64,000 nucleotides of DNA, taken from positions 3,851,677 through 3,915,676 of the forward strand of contig NW_022145599.1 of assembly GCF_000002235.5 (NCBI RefSeq). The letters run 5' to 3'. Positions 53,465-64,000 of this stretch are shown one piece after another. Position 1 is the first letter of the stretch. The number at the start of each line of letters is the position of its first letter. The translations under genes and the position numbers were made by a program. Source of the stretch: Strongylocentrotus purpuratus. Lineage: Eukaryota; Echinodermata; Echinoidea; Camarodonta; Strongylocentrotidae. The notes under the pieces were generated by a model. The model was not told the origin of the DNA and searched no databases. It saw only the letters and a list, made by a program, of their open reading frames with translations.

Positions 53465-54695
53465 TAGCTGAAATCTATCCTCTTCATCATGTATTTCTTT
53501 GTTTTTCCTTCAATCTATTCTCTTCTCTTTCGTTATGTCTTTGTTTCTCTTTCAATCTATCCTCTTCTCTTTCAATCTATCCTCTTCTTTTTCATACTTA
53601 TGTCCTTATTTGTTCTTCCTCAATCTATATCCTCTTCTCTTTCGTCATGTATTTCTTTGTTTTTCCTTCAATCTATTCTCTTCTCTTTCGTTATGTCTTT
53701 GTTTCTCTTTCAATCTATCCTCTTCTCTTTCATACTTATGTCCTTATTTAGTTCTTCCTCAATCTATATCCTCTTCTCTTTCGTCATGTATTTCTTTGTT
53801 TTTCCTTCAATCTATTCTCTTCTCTTTCGTTATGTCTTTGTTTCTCTTTCAATCTATCCTCTTCTCTTTCATACTTATGTCCTTATTTAGTTCTTCCTCA
53901 ATCTATATCCTCTTCTCTTTCGTCATGTATTTCTTTGTTTTTCCCGGGTTTTTACTTTAGTCTATCCTCTTCTCTGTCGTTATGTCTTCGTTCTCCTTCA
54001 GTCTATCCTCTTCTCTGTCGTTATGTCTTCGTTCTCCTTCAGTCTATCCTCTTCTCTGTCGTTATGTCTTCGTTCTCCTTCAATCTATCCTCTTCTCTGT
54101 CGTTATGTCTTCGTTCTCCTTCAATCTATCCTCTTCTCTTTCATCGTGTTCTAATTTGTTTTTCCTCAATCTATGTCCTCTTCTCTTTTGTCATGTATTT
54201 CTTTGTTTTTTCCCGGGTTTTTCCTTCAATCTATCCTCTTCTCTGTCGTTATGTCTTCGTTCTCCTTCAATCTATCCTCTTCTCTTTCGTCATGTATTTC
54301 TTTGTTTTTCCTTCAATCTATTCTCTTCTCTGTCGTTATGTCTTCGTTCTCCTTCAATCTATCCTCTTCTCTTTCATCATGTTCTAATTTGTTTTTCCTC
54401 AATCTATATCCTCTTCTCTTTTGTCATGTATTTCTTTGTTTTTTCCCGGGTTTTTCCTTCAATCTATCCTCTTCTCTGTCGTTATGTCTTCGTTCTCCTT
54501 CAATCTATCCTCTTCTCTTTCGTCATGTATTTCTTTGTTTTTCCTTCAATCTATTCTCTTCTCTTTCGTTATGTCTTTGTTTCTCTTTCAATCTATCCTC
54601 TTCTCTTTCAATCTATCCTCTTCTCTTTCGTCATGTATTTCTTTGTTTTTCCCGGGTTTTTACTTCAATCTATCCTCTTCTCCGTCGTTATGTCT
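53465..54695. repeat. CT-rich minisatellite
   Basis: Units of about 43-46 bp around TTCAATCTATCCTCTTCTCT alternate with variants containing TCGTCATGTATTTCTTTG, TCGTTATGTCTTCG and TTTCCCGGGTTTTT, forming higher-order blocks of about 139 bp in the left half. It resumes at 56038-56350 and 61590-61870. Long open frames across it, rich in Phe, Ser and Leu, are by-products of the repeat. Confidence 0.9.
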
Positions 54696-56037
54696 CATAT
54701 GGAAACGTTGTATCATCCGCTCAATCTGACTTGCGTGCATAGAACAAATAAGCATTTTTCCATGAAAAAGTGAAGATTTCTCAAATGTGCGTTTCTTTCC
54801 AGCATTGGGGCGCCCGGAAGTCACTCGGGTAACATTTCATAAAGTATAATATAAAAAACCCATATGCAAATTTTCTGTACTTTCGTCGGAAAAAATACAT
54901 TTATCCAGCACAATGTCGTCTCTTTTTGCGTTGAAGAATAACAAATAGCGAGTTTCAATCACACTTTGGCCGCTCTCGCAAGCTCTCACTCGTTTCAATG
55001 TGGTCAAGCGACTTTGGGGCAAGCGGTTAATGAAAATACTAATCGTTAGCTTTCTACTGGCATTAAACTTGTTTTGATTGATTGTATAATTATGTCGGAA
55101 TAAAGGAAACAAAAAGGCCCGACCAATAACTTATCAGCGTCTGAATTGACCTTTTGACCTTGAATTCCCTGATGCAAGCGCACTAATGAGGTCATCTTCG
55201 CTAAATCGGTGTCTTTTATCGTAAAATGCAACACTTTCACAATGTTTATACATCTTTTTTAATTATTAGTAAGATATAATATATAATTTCTGATATCACT
55301 GAAGTTTTGGGTTTTATTTAATGAGTAATTTAAAAATAAGAGCCATTTTACAGTTTTAATTTACTGGATCGTACCATTAAAGTCGCAGGGTAGAAAGATG
55401 CATTTCCAACCGCGCCAAATTTAATTTACGTTCCGACATTCTGTTAAATGGGTTCGTGTTGTTAAGAATCCACTGCTTTCTGCTCCAACAAACGTTCACA
55501 TGCGGAGTCGTTTATCAACTAAATTATTCAAATTTATGGATGCTTCCTAGCTTCCCAGGTGTTTGTGTTGCTGTTGAAGCATTTTATTCACCTGCTATCA
55601 TTCTTTGTACTCCAATTGCCAGAACGCAAATTTCATTTTGGTTTTATAGTTTCATCGGAGTCGTTTATCAACTATGTATTCAAATTTATGAATGCTTCCT
55701 CCCCAGGTGTTTGTGATGTTTAATGCATTTCATTCACCTATTATTATTCTTTGTACTCCAATTGTTAGAATACAAAATGCATTTTGGTTTTATTGTTTAA
55801 TGCAATAAGTTTAGTCAATAAGAGAGTATGTTCTGCACAATAAAAACAATGTGTGTCCCTATTGTACAATGTGATGTGTCCCCTCATTTTGTAATAGTTA
55901 ATTTACCCATTCACATAATGGAACTACCTGCCGGATGAAGCCAGTGGCATGTGACCCCTGAGCACTCAACACCGTGTGGGAGTCAGTTTGTGGTCAAATT
56001 CTTTTATGAGACAAACACAAGCAAACGTTTCCATATG
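54696..56037. mobile_element. Insertion splitting the CT-rich minisatellite
   Basis: The ends CATATGGAAACGTT and AACGTTTCCATATG are exact 14-base inverted repeats, and the minisatellite phrase GTCT-TCGTTCTCC is split at this point with loss of about one base. No clear target duplication. Within it, 55504-55656 and 55657-55800 are a tandem duplication (period 153). No transposase. Confidence 0.65.
55504..55800 (+). repeat. Tandem duplication, period 153 bp
   Basis: GGAGTCGTTTATCAACTA starts both copies, which also share CCCAGGTGTTTGTG, TTCTTTGTACTCCAATTG and CATTTTGGTTTTAT. Divergence is moderate. Confidence 0.8.
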
Positions 56038-56350
56038 CGTTCTCCTTCAATCTATCCTCTTCTCTTTCAAGCTACCCTCCTCTCTTTCATACTTATGTCC
56101 TTATTTAGTTCTTCCTCAATCTATATCCTCTTCTCTTTCGTCATGTATTTCTTTGTTTTTTCCCGGGTTTTTACTTCAATCTATCCTCTTCTCTATTGTT
56201 ATGTCTTCGTTCTCCTTCAGTCTATCCTCTTCTCTGTCGTCATGTTCTAATTTGTTTTTCCTCAATCTATATCCTCTTCTCTGTCGTTATATCTTCGTTC
56301 TCCTTCAGTCTATCCCCTTCTCTTTCGTTATGTCTTCGTTCTCCTCCCAA
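56038..56350. repeat. CT-rich minisatellite, right part
   Basis: Same units and orientation as 53465-54695, including TTTCCCGGGTTTTT, resuming after the 1.3-kb insertion. Confidence 0.85.
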
Positions 56351-56369
56351 TAAACAAAATCACGTGAAA

Positions 56370-56880
56370 ATCACGTCAATATCAAGGTATCGACTTGAGG
56401 AGAGTTACGTTCTTAAAACACCTGACATTTACGTAAATGTGTTAATACGTTTATTGCACTAGGTAACTTAAAACACACGTACACTAAATCACGCAATTGT
56501 CACTGCAATATCACCATTATAATAACGTGATTATCCCTACCTTGGAGACCATGGTTTGTAGACCTAATACTCCCGTGTTTGTTTGGTTATGAAATTACAT
56601 CTTCATAAACGAAATTATCGCGTCACAGAAACACGTGAAGCGTTAGTGATAATTTTAGTCAAAATATCTCCATGAAATTCACGTGAATATTACGAGGCTG
56701 ACTTGAGATGAATCATGTTCTTCATTCACGTGAAATTTACGTCGAAGAGGAAGTATGTTACTGTAACCCGCGTTCAACCCAATAATTACGCAAATGTTAC
56801 ACAATAAATGAACCAAAATAATAATAATCATCCCGTTTCTGAACATCGTGTCTTGGATCTTCCATAATTACGTCCATGCG
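56370..56880. repeat. Diverged relatives of the 135-bp satellite
   Basis: Phrases such as AACGTGATTATCCCTACCTT, CACGTGAA and ACACGTGAAGCG resemble the unit at 59758-60660 (AACGTGATTATTACCATCAA), but spacing is irregular. Relationship is inferred from these shared words. Confidence 0.45.
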
Positions 56881-56935
56881 CGCCGGAAGCAGTTTGTGGT
56901 TAGAGGGGGTTGGGGGGGGGGGTGGTTGTAAACAT

Positions 56936-57573
56936 CCCAGAAGAGAAAGCTAGTTGCAACTGGTTCTGTTGATGAACCATTTAATGCCAACTGGTAACCC
57001 TGGAAATTGAAATGGGCTAAATGATCCATTGGATCCAGGCCAGTTAGAATTCAACTGGTCTAGCTGAGCCATTAGAACCATTTGGTTAACTTCCAACCAG
57101 TTGAACAGCAACAATACTTCAATACTGATACGTCTGTATTTCCAATGTAAAGGCATTGGTAATAAGTAGACTTACATAATTTAATTAATCCAAAAAAAAA
57201 TCGTATACTTGTACTTTATTGAAATTATTTTAGGTCATAGTTAATGTTTCCCTTATTCATGTTTAACTAAATGTAATTTATACGAAGTAGTGAAATGTCC
57301 TAATAACTGGTGATTCATATCTGTAGTATTTTCGAAATGAATTGCATAAAACTAAATCACCAGTAATTAAGAAATATGCTGTAAATTCAGATAAATTGTT
57401 TAAAAAACATAGATCTGCACGCACCCCATATTCAATATGCAAATTAATTGGTGTCAGCTGGTTCAACTCGAAATATGCCAACACTCAGTCATCAACCGGT
57501 GCAACTGGAAATATGCACGCTCCAGTTATCAACTGGTGCAATGAAAATATGCCAACAGTCAGTTATCAACTAG
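56936..57573. repeat. AACTGG-family element F, left part
   Basis: It begins CCCAGAAGAGAAAGC, followed by a short array (56952-57110), the AT-rich domain (57110-57430, inverted match to 39590-39940), ATATGCAAATTAATTGG and a second array (57447-57573). A hAT-like element interrupts the second array; it resumes at 59729-59757. Confidence 0.8.
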
Positions 57574-57749
57574 CAGGGGCATAAATCCGTACCGAGGAGT
57601 GGGGGGGGGGGGGGTTGATCGGCGATAGCCATCACATACTAGCACGAGCACACGCCCACACTAATTTACGCTAGCGCGCGCGATCGCGCACGCACAAACA
57701 CACAACACACACACACACGCACACTCAAACGAACAAACAACAAACAGTA

Positions 57750-58862
57750 TTAGAAAAAGAAGACGATTCGTTGTACCGTTTTCGAAAATAATCCTCGTCT
57801 GAATTCAGTTCCCCCCCCCCCCCCTCCCGTGCGAAGCGCGGGAGCTTTAACGTTTCATTAAATCATTAGAGAAAGAAGACGATTCGTTGTACCGTTCTCG
57901 ACTCTTAATCCTCGTCTGAATTCAGTTCCCCCCTTCCATCTCGCGCGAAGCGCGGAAGCTTTTACGTTTTATTAAATCATAAGGGAAAGAAGACGATTCG
58001 TTGTACCGTTCTTGACTTTTAATCCTCATCTGAATTCAGTTTTTCCCTTCCCCCCTCCTGCGCGAAGCGCGGAAGCTTTTACGTTTCATTAAATCATAAG
58101 GGAAAGAAGACGATTCGTTGTACCGTTCTCGACTTTTAATCCTCGTCTAAATTCAGTCCCCCTCCCCTCCCCCCCCCCCTCCCGCGCGAAGCGCGGAAGC
58201 TTTTACGTTTCATAAAATCATTGGAGAAAGAAGACGATTCGTTGTACCGTTCTCGACTTTTAATCCTCGTCTGAATTCAGTTCCCGCCTCCCCTCCCGCG
58301 CGAAGCGCCTAAGCTTTTACGTTTCATTAAATAATTAGAGAAAGAAGACGATTCGTTGTACCGTTCCTGACTTTTAATCATCATCTGAATTCAGTTGTTC
58401 CCCCCTCCCCTCCCGTGCGAAGCACCTAAGCTTTTACGTTTCATTAAATAATTAGAGAAAGAAGACGATTCGTTGTACCGTTCCTGACTTTTAATCATCA
58501 TCTGAATTCAGTTGTTCCCCCCTCCCCTCCCGTGCGAAGCACCTAAGCTTTTACGTTTCATTAAATAATTAGAGAAAGAAGACGATTCGTTGTACCGTTC
58601 TCGACTTTTATTCCTCATCTGAATTCATTTTTTTCCTTCCCCCCCCCCCTCCCTCTCGCGCGAAGCGCGGAAGCTATTACGTTTCATTAAATCATTAGAG
58701 AAAGAAGACGATTAGTTGTACCATTCTTGACTTTTAATCCTCATCTGAATTCAGTTTTTCCCTCCCCCCTCCCCCCTCCCGCGCGAAGCGCGGAAGCGTT
58801 TACGTTTCATTAAATCATTAGAGAAAGAAGACGATTCGTTGTACCATTCTCGACTCTTAATT
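57750..58862. repeat. Ten-copy minisatellite, period 114-126 bp
   Basis: AGACGATTCGTTGTACC begins units at 57761, 57877, 57991, 58108, 58232, 58346, 58463, 58580, 58706 and 58829. Each unit has a variable C-run and most have a CGCGCGAAGCGCGG hairpin with a GAA loop. It lies inside the 2.1-kb hAT-like element. Confidence 0.9.
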
Positions 58863-59640
58863 TCTTTAAAAAGGGGGTGTTTTTTTCTCTCTCTCTTTGG
58901 ACTCCTGAGAAATGTAAAAAGGAGGTTATAAAATATCTTGAATATCATAGAAAAATTGATCAAATCCCGGGATCAAATTCCTGAAATTCCTGCTAGCTTT
59001 GAAAGCTCATTCAGGATTATTTCAATTCCAAAAGTAAAAGCATTGGCCCCCAGTCCCCCTCGATCGACTAGAGCTCACCTGAAATTGGGGGAGGGGGGGG
59101 GGGGGGTTGTACATTTAGCAGTGTTCCGGATTTTTTTTTTTTTGGGGGGGGGGGGGGTCTCCAAGGTAGGAAAAGCCAGCGAAAAGCCGGCGAAAGGGGG
59201 ATTCAGAAATGTTGGCAGTCCTGAGATAGGGTGGGGGGGGGGGTGCTTTCAAAGGGCGGGAACGAGCGTACGCGTTCCCTAAATAATACTAAGTGGGGGG
59301 AGCCGGGCATCTACTGTACATGATTGCACTTTTTAAGCGCTCGCGCGCTGGCGCACTTTTCGTCTGGGCTATAATAATACCTTGCAAAATAACGAAAAAA
59401 AATTCTAAAGTTTATGAAGTGCTTGTTCGCGCACGTCGCGCAACTACTCTTAATGATCGTGACATACTATATCCGTGTAGGCTATACAGTTATACTTACA
59501 TTGAAAAAATAACTCATTTCTCATGTATTATGCTAAAATTGAAACAATCACATTTTTTTTATTCTTCTTCTTCTTCTTCTTCTTCTTCTTCTTCTTCCTT
59601 TTTTTTTCTCTCTTTTTTTTGTAATACCAGGGGGGGATGA
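58863..59640. other. Right part of hAT-like element, non-coding
   Basis: Contains long G runs (59084-59106, 59143-59157 and 59231-59242) and a (TTC)n run at 59563-59597. No reading frame resembles a transposase. Confidence 0.6.
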
Positions 59641-59757
59641 TTGTACAGGCCATCCCCCCTACTTCAAGCCAGGGGGGATGCAGCCCCCCCCCCCCCATCC
59701 CCCCGGGATTTACGCCCCTGTCAACTAGTGAACATAGAAATATGCCAACAGTCACGG

Positions 59758-60660
59758 TATTATCACCACGACACTTAAATGGTAACTGTGAAACCATCAA
59801 GACACCCAAGAATAACTCATTTTCACACCTGGAAAACACGGAATACCCAGCTTATATAAATAATCCGTTTGAGTCACGAGATCATCACCGCGGAACTGCT
59901 GGCAACGTTGACTACCATTTAAATAGGTGTTTTAAGACACCTAATTATGACTAATTATTCACACCTAAAAGTCACGTATGCCCAGTTTAGATTAATATTC
60001 CGTTTGTGTCACGAGATCATCACCGCGGAACTGCTGGCGACTTTGACTACCATTTAAATAGGTGTTATAAGACACGTAATAATTACTAATTTTTCACACC
60101 TAAAAGTCACGTATGCCCAGCTTAGATTAATAATCCGTTTGACTCACGAGATCATCACCGCGGAACTTATGGCAACTTTGACTACCATTTAAATAGGTGC
60201 TTTAAGACACCTAATCATGACTAATTTTTCACACCTAAAAGTCACGTATGCCCAGCTTAGATTAATATTCCGTTTGAGTCACGAGATCATCGCCGCGGAA
60301 CTGCTGGCAACTTTGACTACCATTTAAATAGGTGTTTTAAGACACCTAATAATTACTAATTGTTCACACCTACATATCACGGATTCACAGCTTAGATTAG
60401 TAATCAGCTTGAGCCACGTGATCATAACCAAGAAATTTATGGTAACTTTGAAACCATTTAAAGAGGTGTGTAAGACACCTCCGAATTACTAATTTAATAT
60501 AACCAGAGATTTACGGAGAGAACAATAAGACGATTAGCCGGTGTAAGTAACGTGATTATTACCATCAACCTTGGATAACCTGTGAAACCAATCGATAAAG
60601 GTGCTTATAAGACCAAATAATTACGTATTTATCGCCACCATCGATTAACGGACAAAAAAC
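59758..60660. repeat. 135-bp satellite, about seven units
   Basis: ATCATCACCGCGGAACT or its variants occur at 59881, 60016, 60151, 60286 and 60421, exactly 135 bp apart, with more diverged units at about 59758 and 60554. Each unit also carries CATTTAAATAGGTG, TTCACACCTAAAAGTCACG and GATTAATA-TCCGTTT. Confidence 0.88.
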
Positions 60661-61089
60661 TCGTTGCTTGGTCAAGTGGTTATTTGGTCATTAACACTTG
60701 ATTTACAGAGGTAAGTGGAATCACGTTACTCCAATTGACGTTTATAGTTGAGGATCGATTGTCGGATAGAGAATTAGACAACACAGTGGGCGGGTCTCTC
60801 GCGTGGGGTTTGGAATTACATGGTGTTATGCTGGGCGCGTCCGGGATCCGTGAATAAGGTAGCATATTTTGTACTTGTTCATTCACCTATTCAATTGCTT
60901 TGATTTCTTTCCCCGGACGCGCCAGGCGTTACATGTGCCTTCCACACGCTTTGCAAGAGAGTTCTTCTCCATTTCTCTTTCTCCCTTTCTCTCTCTCTCT
61001 CTCTCTCTCTATTTCTCTTTCTTGCAGTCGTTCCTCTTACTGATTCGCGCATAGCGGGTTAATTATCCGCAAATCTCAGCAATTGTAAA
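60661..61089. other. Non-coding stretch with CT microsatellite
   Basis: A (CT)n run lies at about 60988-61010. GGGCGCGTCCGGGATCCG near 60833 and CCCGGACGCGCCAGGCG near 60912 are partly inverted and may form a stem. Nothing else recognised. Confidence 0.4.
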
Positions 61090-61412
61090 TGTATAGCCTT
61101 TTCTTGCTTTTAATTGTTTTGTTTCATTGGTTAACACGAAAGAGGACATGCAAGTGTTATACTCAGCAGCTTGTGCATTTTTTTTTAAATTTCTATTTAC
61201 GTAATGTTTCTTTTAATTGTACCTGGACCCCCAGGAAGAACAGTGTCATATATTTTTATGACACTGAACGGGCAATCCAGCCAATCATTTTTAAGCAATC
61301 TATATACACATGTAATTTTTTTTTTTTTTTTAATTCTGTTATGTTTCATTTCGTTTTATGTCATATGTTATTTGTCTTTTTAATATGATTGGAAAATAAA
61401 TACAATACAAAT
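61090..61412 (+). mobile_element. LINE 3' UTR fragment
   Basis: CCTGGACCCCCAGGAAGAAC, a GTCATATA...TATGACAC hairpin and ACTGAACGGGCAATCC precede a T-rich stretch and an AATAAATACAATACAA tail. This order resembles CR1/L2-like LINE 3' ends. No coding part is attached. Confidence 0.5.
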
Positions 61413-61589
61413 CGCGTGATAAACTGGTGGTTTTTAGGTTAGATGAAAACGTGAACAGGAGTACCTTTTTTGTTTAAATGAAGGCACGTGTCGATAACGT
61501 TTAAATCTAGTTCAAAAGGCACTATACTTTAAAATCACTTAAAATACACTCCCAAAAGAGGTTACTTTTTAGTGTTCTGTTTATTGGGC

Positions 61590-61870
61590 TTCAATCTATC
61601 CTCTTCTCTTTCGTTATGTCTTCGTTCTCCTTCAGTTTATCCTCTTCTCTGTCTTCATGTTCTAATTTGTTTTTCCTCAATCTATATCCTCTTCTCTTTT
61701 GTCATGTATTTCTTTGTTTTTTCCCGGGTTTTTCCTTCAATCTATCCTCTTCTCTGTCATTATGTCTTCGTTCTCCTTCAATCTATCCTCTTCTCTTTCG
61801 TCATGTATTTCTTTGTTTTTCCTTCTCCATATCCTCTCCACTCTCTTTACGTATTTCTTTGTTTTCCCTT
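61590..61870. repeat. CT-rich minisatellite, third locus
   Basis: The same TTCAATCTATCCTCTTCTCT units and TTTCCCGGGTTTTT spacer as at 53.5 and 56.0 kb, in the same orientation. Confidence 0.85.
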
Positions 61871-62379
61871 TTATATTATCTTTCCTTCCTGAGTGTACGT
61901 GCTTGCCCATTCTTTCACCACAGTATTTCTAAGAATTTCTTCGCAAAAACAATGGCTTAACAGTCGTGTAAAAAAAAGGGCTGCCTGGGGATCTCACTCA
62001 AATATAAAGACTGCCAAGAAAACGCGTGTAAAGAGGTGTTTTTTAAGATTGGACGCTGTCCGTGCGGTGCCGCATTAAGGGGTTCAAAAACATCAATTTT
62101 GGGCCATTTTTGAGGCAAAATGTACTTTTTCCAAATAATGCAAAATCCTGCTGTACGCGATGGTTTACGCGTTTAGGGGATTTTTTTCTAGTCCTCAGGG
62201 CTAGACCGGGGGGGGGGGGTAATAATTTGACGTGTTTACTTCCGTCGTGTTTGCTCATAGTGTGGACGACGGGAGGTAGCTTATCTAGCGCGAGTCGGTT
62301 TGAAACGGCGATCTTATTCTGTAGCTTAGTATTTTCATCCATTGTATAATCATACGTAACATTCTTTTTACTGTAAATG
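61871..62379. other. Non-coding stretch, nothing recognised
   Basis: Includes a G-run near 62208. No gene or repeat partner was found. Confidence 0.4.
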
Positions 62380-62575
62380 TATGTATTTTGTTGACTATAG
62401 GGGCCCGCTCACAAGCTTAGCTTCTAAAGGGGTCCTAAAACCATTCAGTTTATGATGTAATCAAGCTAGAATATGTTGATTGATGTACTGTTACCAGTCT
62501 CTTTTTATGTAACAGATTATATCATGCTTTGTGTGGTTTTGAATAAAATGAACTGAACTGAATCTTAAGATCTTC
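62380..62575 (+). mobile_element. LINE 3' end with (TGAAC)n tail
   Basis: GGGGCCCGCTCACAAGCTTA, a downstream AAGGGGTCCT that can pair with it, and the tail GAATAAAATGAACTGAACTG match in style the 3' end of the degenerate LINE at 20700-20757. No coding part remains. Confidence 0.5.
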
Positions 62576-62579
62576 GGTA

Positions 62580-64000
62580 GATCAAGATGGATGCCTACAA
62601 TACCGACCCAGACCTAAGTCTTACGCCTATAGCTGGTCCCTTGTATTTTGTTTGGCATATAAGAATAGTAACTGTTCACTGTATATTGTGTACTTTTGTA
62701 AACACTACATGTACTTCAGATTTGAAATGTAATTCTTTTTTTTTCAAAGAAAGGACTTATGTTGGCTGTGCATCAAACCCATTTGGAAGTGTACATGCAG
62801 GTTGATGTTATTGCTTCTCTATTGAAATACAATTTTACATTGTGAATTTTACATCAGAAGCGCAATTTGATAAACTTTACATTGTCAACAACTTAAATTG
62901 TAATGCCTATTAGGCACGGATCCAGGGGGCCAAGCGGGCCTTGCCCCCCTGCAAAACAACAAACAAAACAAAAACAAACAAACGAACAAAAACAAAAAAC
63001 AAGAAAGAGAGAGAGAGAGAGAAGGATAAAGAAGGGAAAGGAAAATAGGAGAGAAAGGGAAAGAAAGAACTGTGAGGAAGGAAAAAAAGGGTGCCACACG
63101 GCAGAGCAGTATTCTAGTGCTGGTCTCCAAGCCCGTAGCCACGGGGGGGGGGGGGGAGGAGGCACATGCCCCCCCCCCCCCCCCCCGAAAAAAAAAATCA
63201 AGATCGGTTGAACTTTTTAAGACCCCTCACAAGGACGTCGATCAATTACATGTATGTTGCCTCCATTAATATGTAGATGTAACTCGATCTAATTTCTCCC
63301 ATCAAAGTTGATACTCTAAGCAAATAAATGTCCCTTAATTTGTTACCTACGGCAAGTATATGTTATTTTTAAGTTTTTCAATTACTTAGTATATCACAAA
63401 AAAATTCTGTCTACTCGAAATCCTCAATTGAAATGTCTAAAATATCCGCCTCTCTTTGCATAGAAAATCAGTCACGACGCTGGTCTACTATTTATGACCT
63501 CACGTCCGGGAGAGAGTATATTCACGTACCCGGATGTTCCATAGCAAACATGTGCAGAGTGATACGATTTTCTGCATATTTTTGTTTCAAAGGCTGAAAA
63601 GTCTAATAAATCATAATTCTATGTACAATTCTTTACCTTCCCCTAGTACTTCATATTATTAATATCAATTCCCCTTTTAAAAATTATGACATATACATGC
63701 CAACGATGTGCTATTAGTCGATATTTTCACCATGTAATTTTTGTTTTGGTGTTGAAATCGGCCCAGGCACGGAGTGAACAGTAGCTGTCTACCCATGCAC
63801 AGTTCATTACCATACACTACAGCGATCTCCCGATGGTTTCTTCTTCCTTTTTCCCATGTCTTTCGCCTTCCTTGGCCCTGAACATCCTTCATCTACCAAT
63901 TCTGACACCGGTAGTCAAGAGCAAGTCTTTGTTAGTTGTTTTTTTTAGCTGGCAACGTCGCTTTCATTCTCTTGCAATTGCCGATAAACATATAACTAGC
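62580..64000. other. Non-coding end of window with simple repeats
   Basis: GGATCCAGGGGGCCAAGCGG (62920) and AGCCCGTAGCCACGGGG (63127) look like ends of G-run-bordered MITEs. An AG microsatellite lies at about 63004-63022. From 63210 to 64000 no gene, repeat or RNA was recognised. Confidence 0.4.

Larger units (their letters stand above)
57574..59720. mobile_element. hAT-like non-autonomous element, 2.1 kb
   Basis: The termini CAGGGGCATAAATCC and GGATTTACGCCCCTG are 15-bp inverted repeats with one mismatch. The 8-bp duplication TCAACTAG is perfect (57566-57573 and 59721-59728). Removing the insert restores the AACTGG-family array (GTTATCAACTAG then TGAACATAGAAATATG). It contains a ten-copy minisatellite (57750-58862) and several long G/C runs but no transposase. 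Confidence 0.9.

Noticed and set aside
53489..54773. Long Phe/Ser/Leu-rich open frames resembling membrane proteins
   Set aside because: They arise in all three plus-strand frames from the CT-rich minisatellite.
59535..59640. Poly-lysine open frame near 59560
   Set aside because: It is the (TTC)n microsatellite read on the minus strand.
59758..60660. Regularly spaced repeats resembling a CRISPR array
   Set aside because: Whole 135-bp units are repeated with no unique spacers, in animal DNA; it is a satellite.

Overview
The window is a gene-poor, transposon-rich stretch of animal nuclear DNA. Spliced exons with GT/AG borders, several LINE retrotransposon families, non-autonomous DNA transposons with clear target-site duplications, SINE-like repeats, minisatellites and many poly-G/poly-C runs all point to a eukaryote. 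The LINE mix (an RNase H-bearing I-type element, CR1/L2-like elements and jockey-like fragments), Ty3/gypsy remnants and an LRRC14-like gene suggest a marine invertebrate, perhaps an echinoderm. That assignment is inference; the sequence alone does not name the species.

Host gene. The one convincing host protein gene lies on the minus strand from 23494 down to 11416. Five coding exons (23494-23198, 22337-22228, 21628-21530, 18808-18630, 12261-11416) join in matching phase into a 508-residue leucine-rich-repeat protein of the LRRC14/PRAME type. Its introns hold nested transposons. Two weaker host signals are a possible short first coding exon at 43303-43323 and a possible spliced non-coding transcript at about 29950-33140 on the plus strand.

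Layout. 1-2215: SINE and other dispersed repeats. 2216-7550: a LINE with two intact ORFs on the minus strand (RNase H class, zinc-knuckle ORF1). 7745-10041: arrays of AACTGG/CCAGTT dyads and a possible solo LTR. 10255-11325: a piggyBac-type MITE and a small MITE. 11416-23494: the LRRC14-like gene, carrying a full-length CR1/L2-like LINE (12488-17269) nested in a TA-target DNA transposon and a degenerate LINE (18828-20757). 23880-25520: Ty3/gypsy integrase remnant with polypurine tract and 3' LTR. 25780-28763: degenerate LINE on the minus strand. 28764-29395: an AACTGG-family element. 30767-31263: a hAT-like MITE. 34882-39574: an apparently intact LINE whose ORF1 joins a SAP domain to an SGNH-esterase-like domain. 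39583-42599: AACTGG element, LINE tail and a degenerate array. 43761-45745: long-TIR element, gypsy gag remnant, SINE. 46137-53430: two copies of one repeat, each split by a different hAT-like insertion, with a foldback element (47879-49931) between them. 53465-56350: CT-rich minisatellite split by an insertion. 56370-60660: a 135-bp satellite interrupted by an AACTGG element, itself interrupted by a 2.1-kb hAT-like element. 60660-64000: LINE 3' ends and simple repeats.

No operon-like organisation exists. The functional logic is a small host gene whose introns and flanks have accumulated several generations of mobile elements, with nesting that lets their order be read from the sequence.
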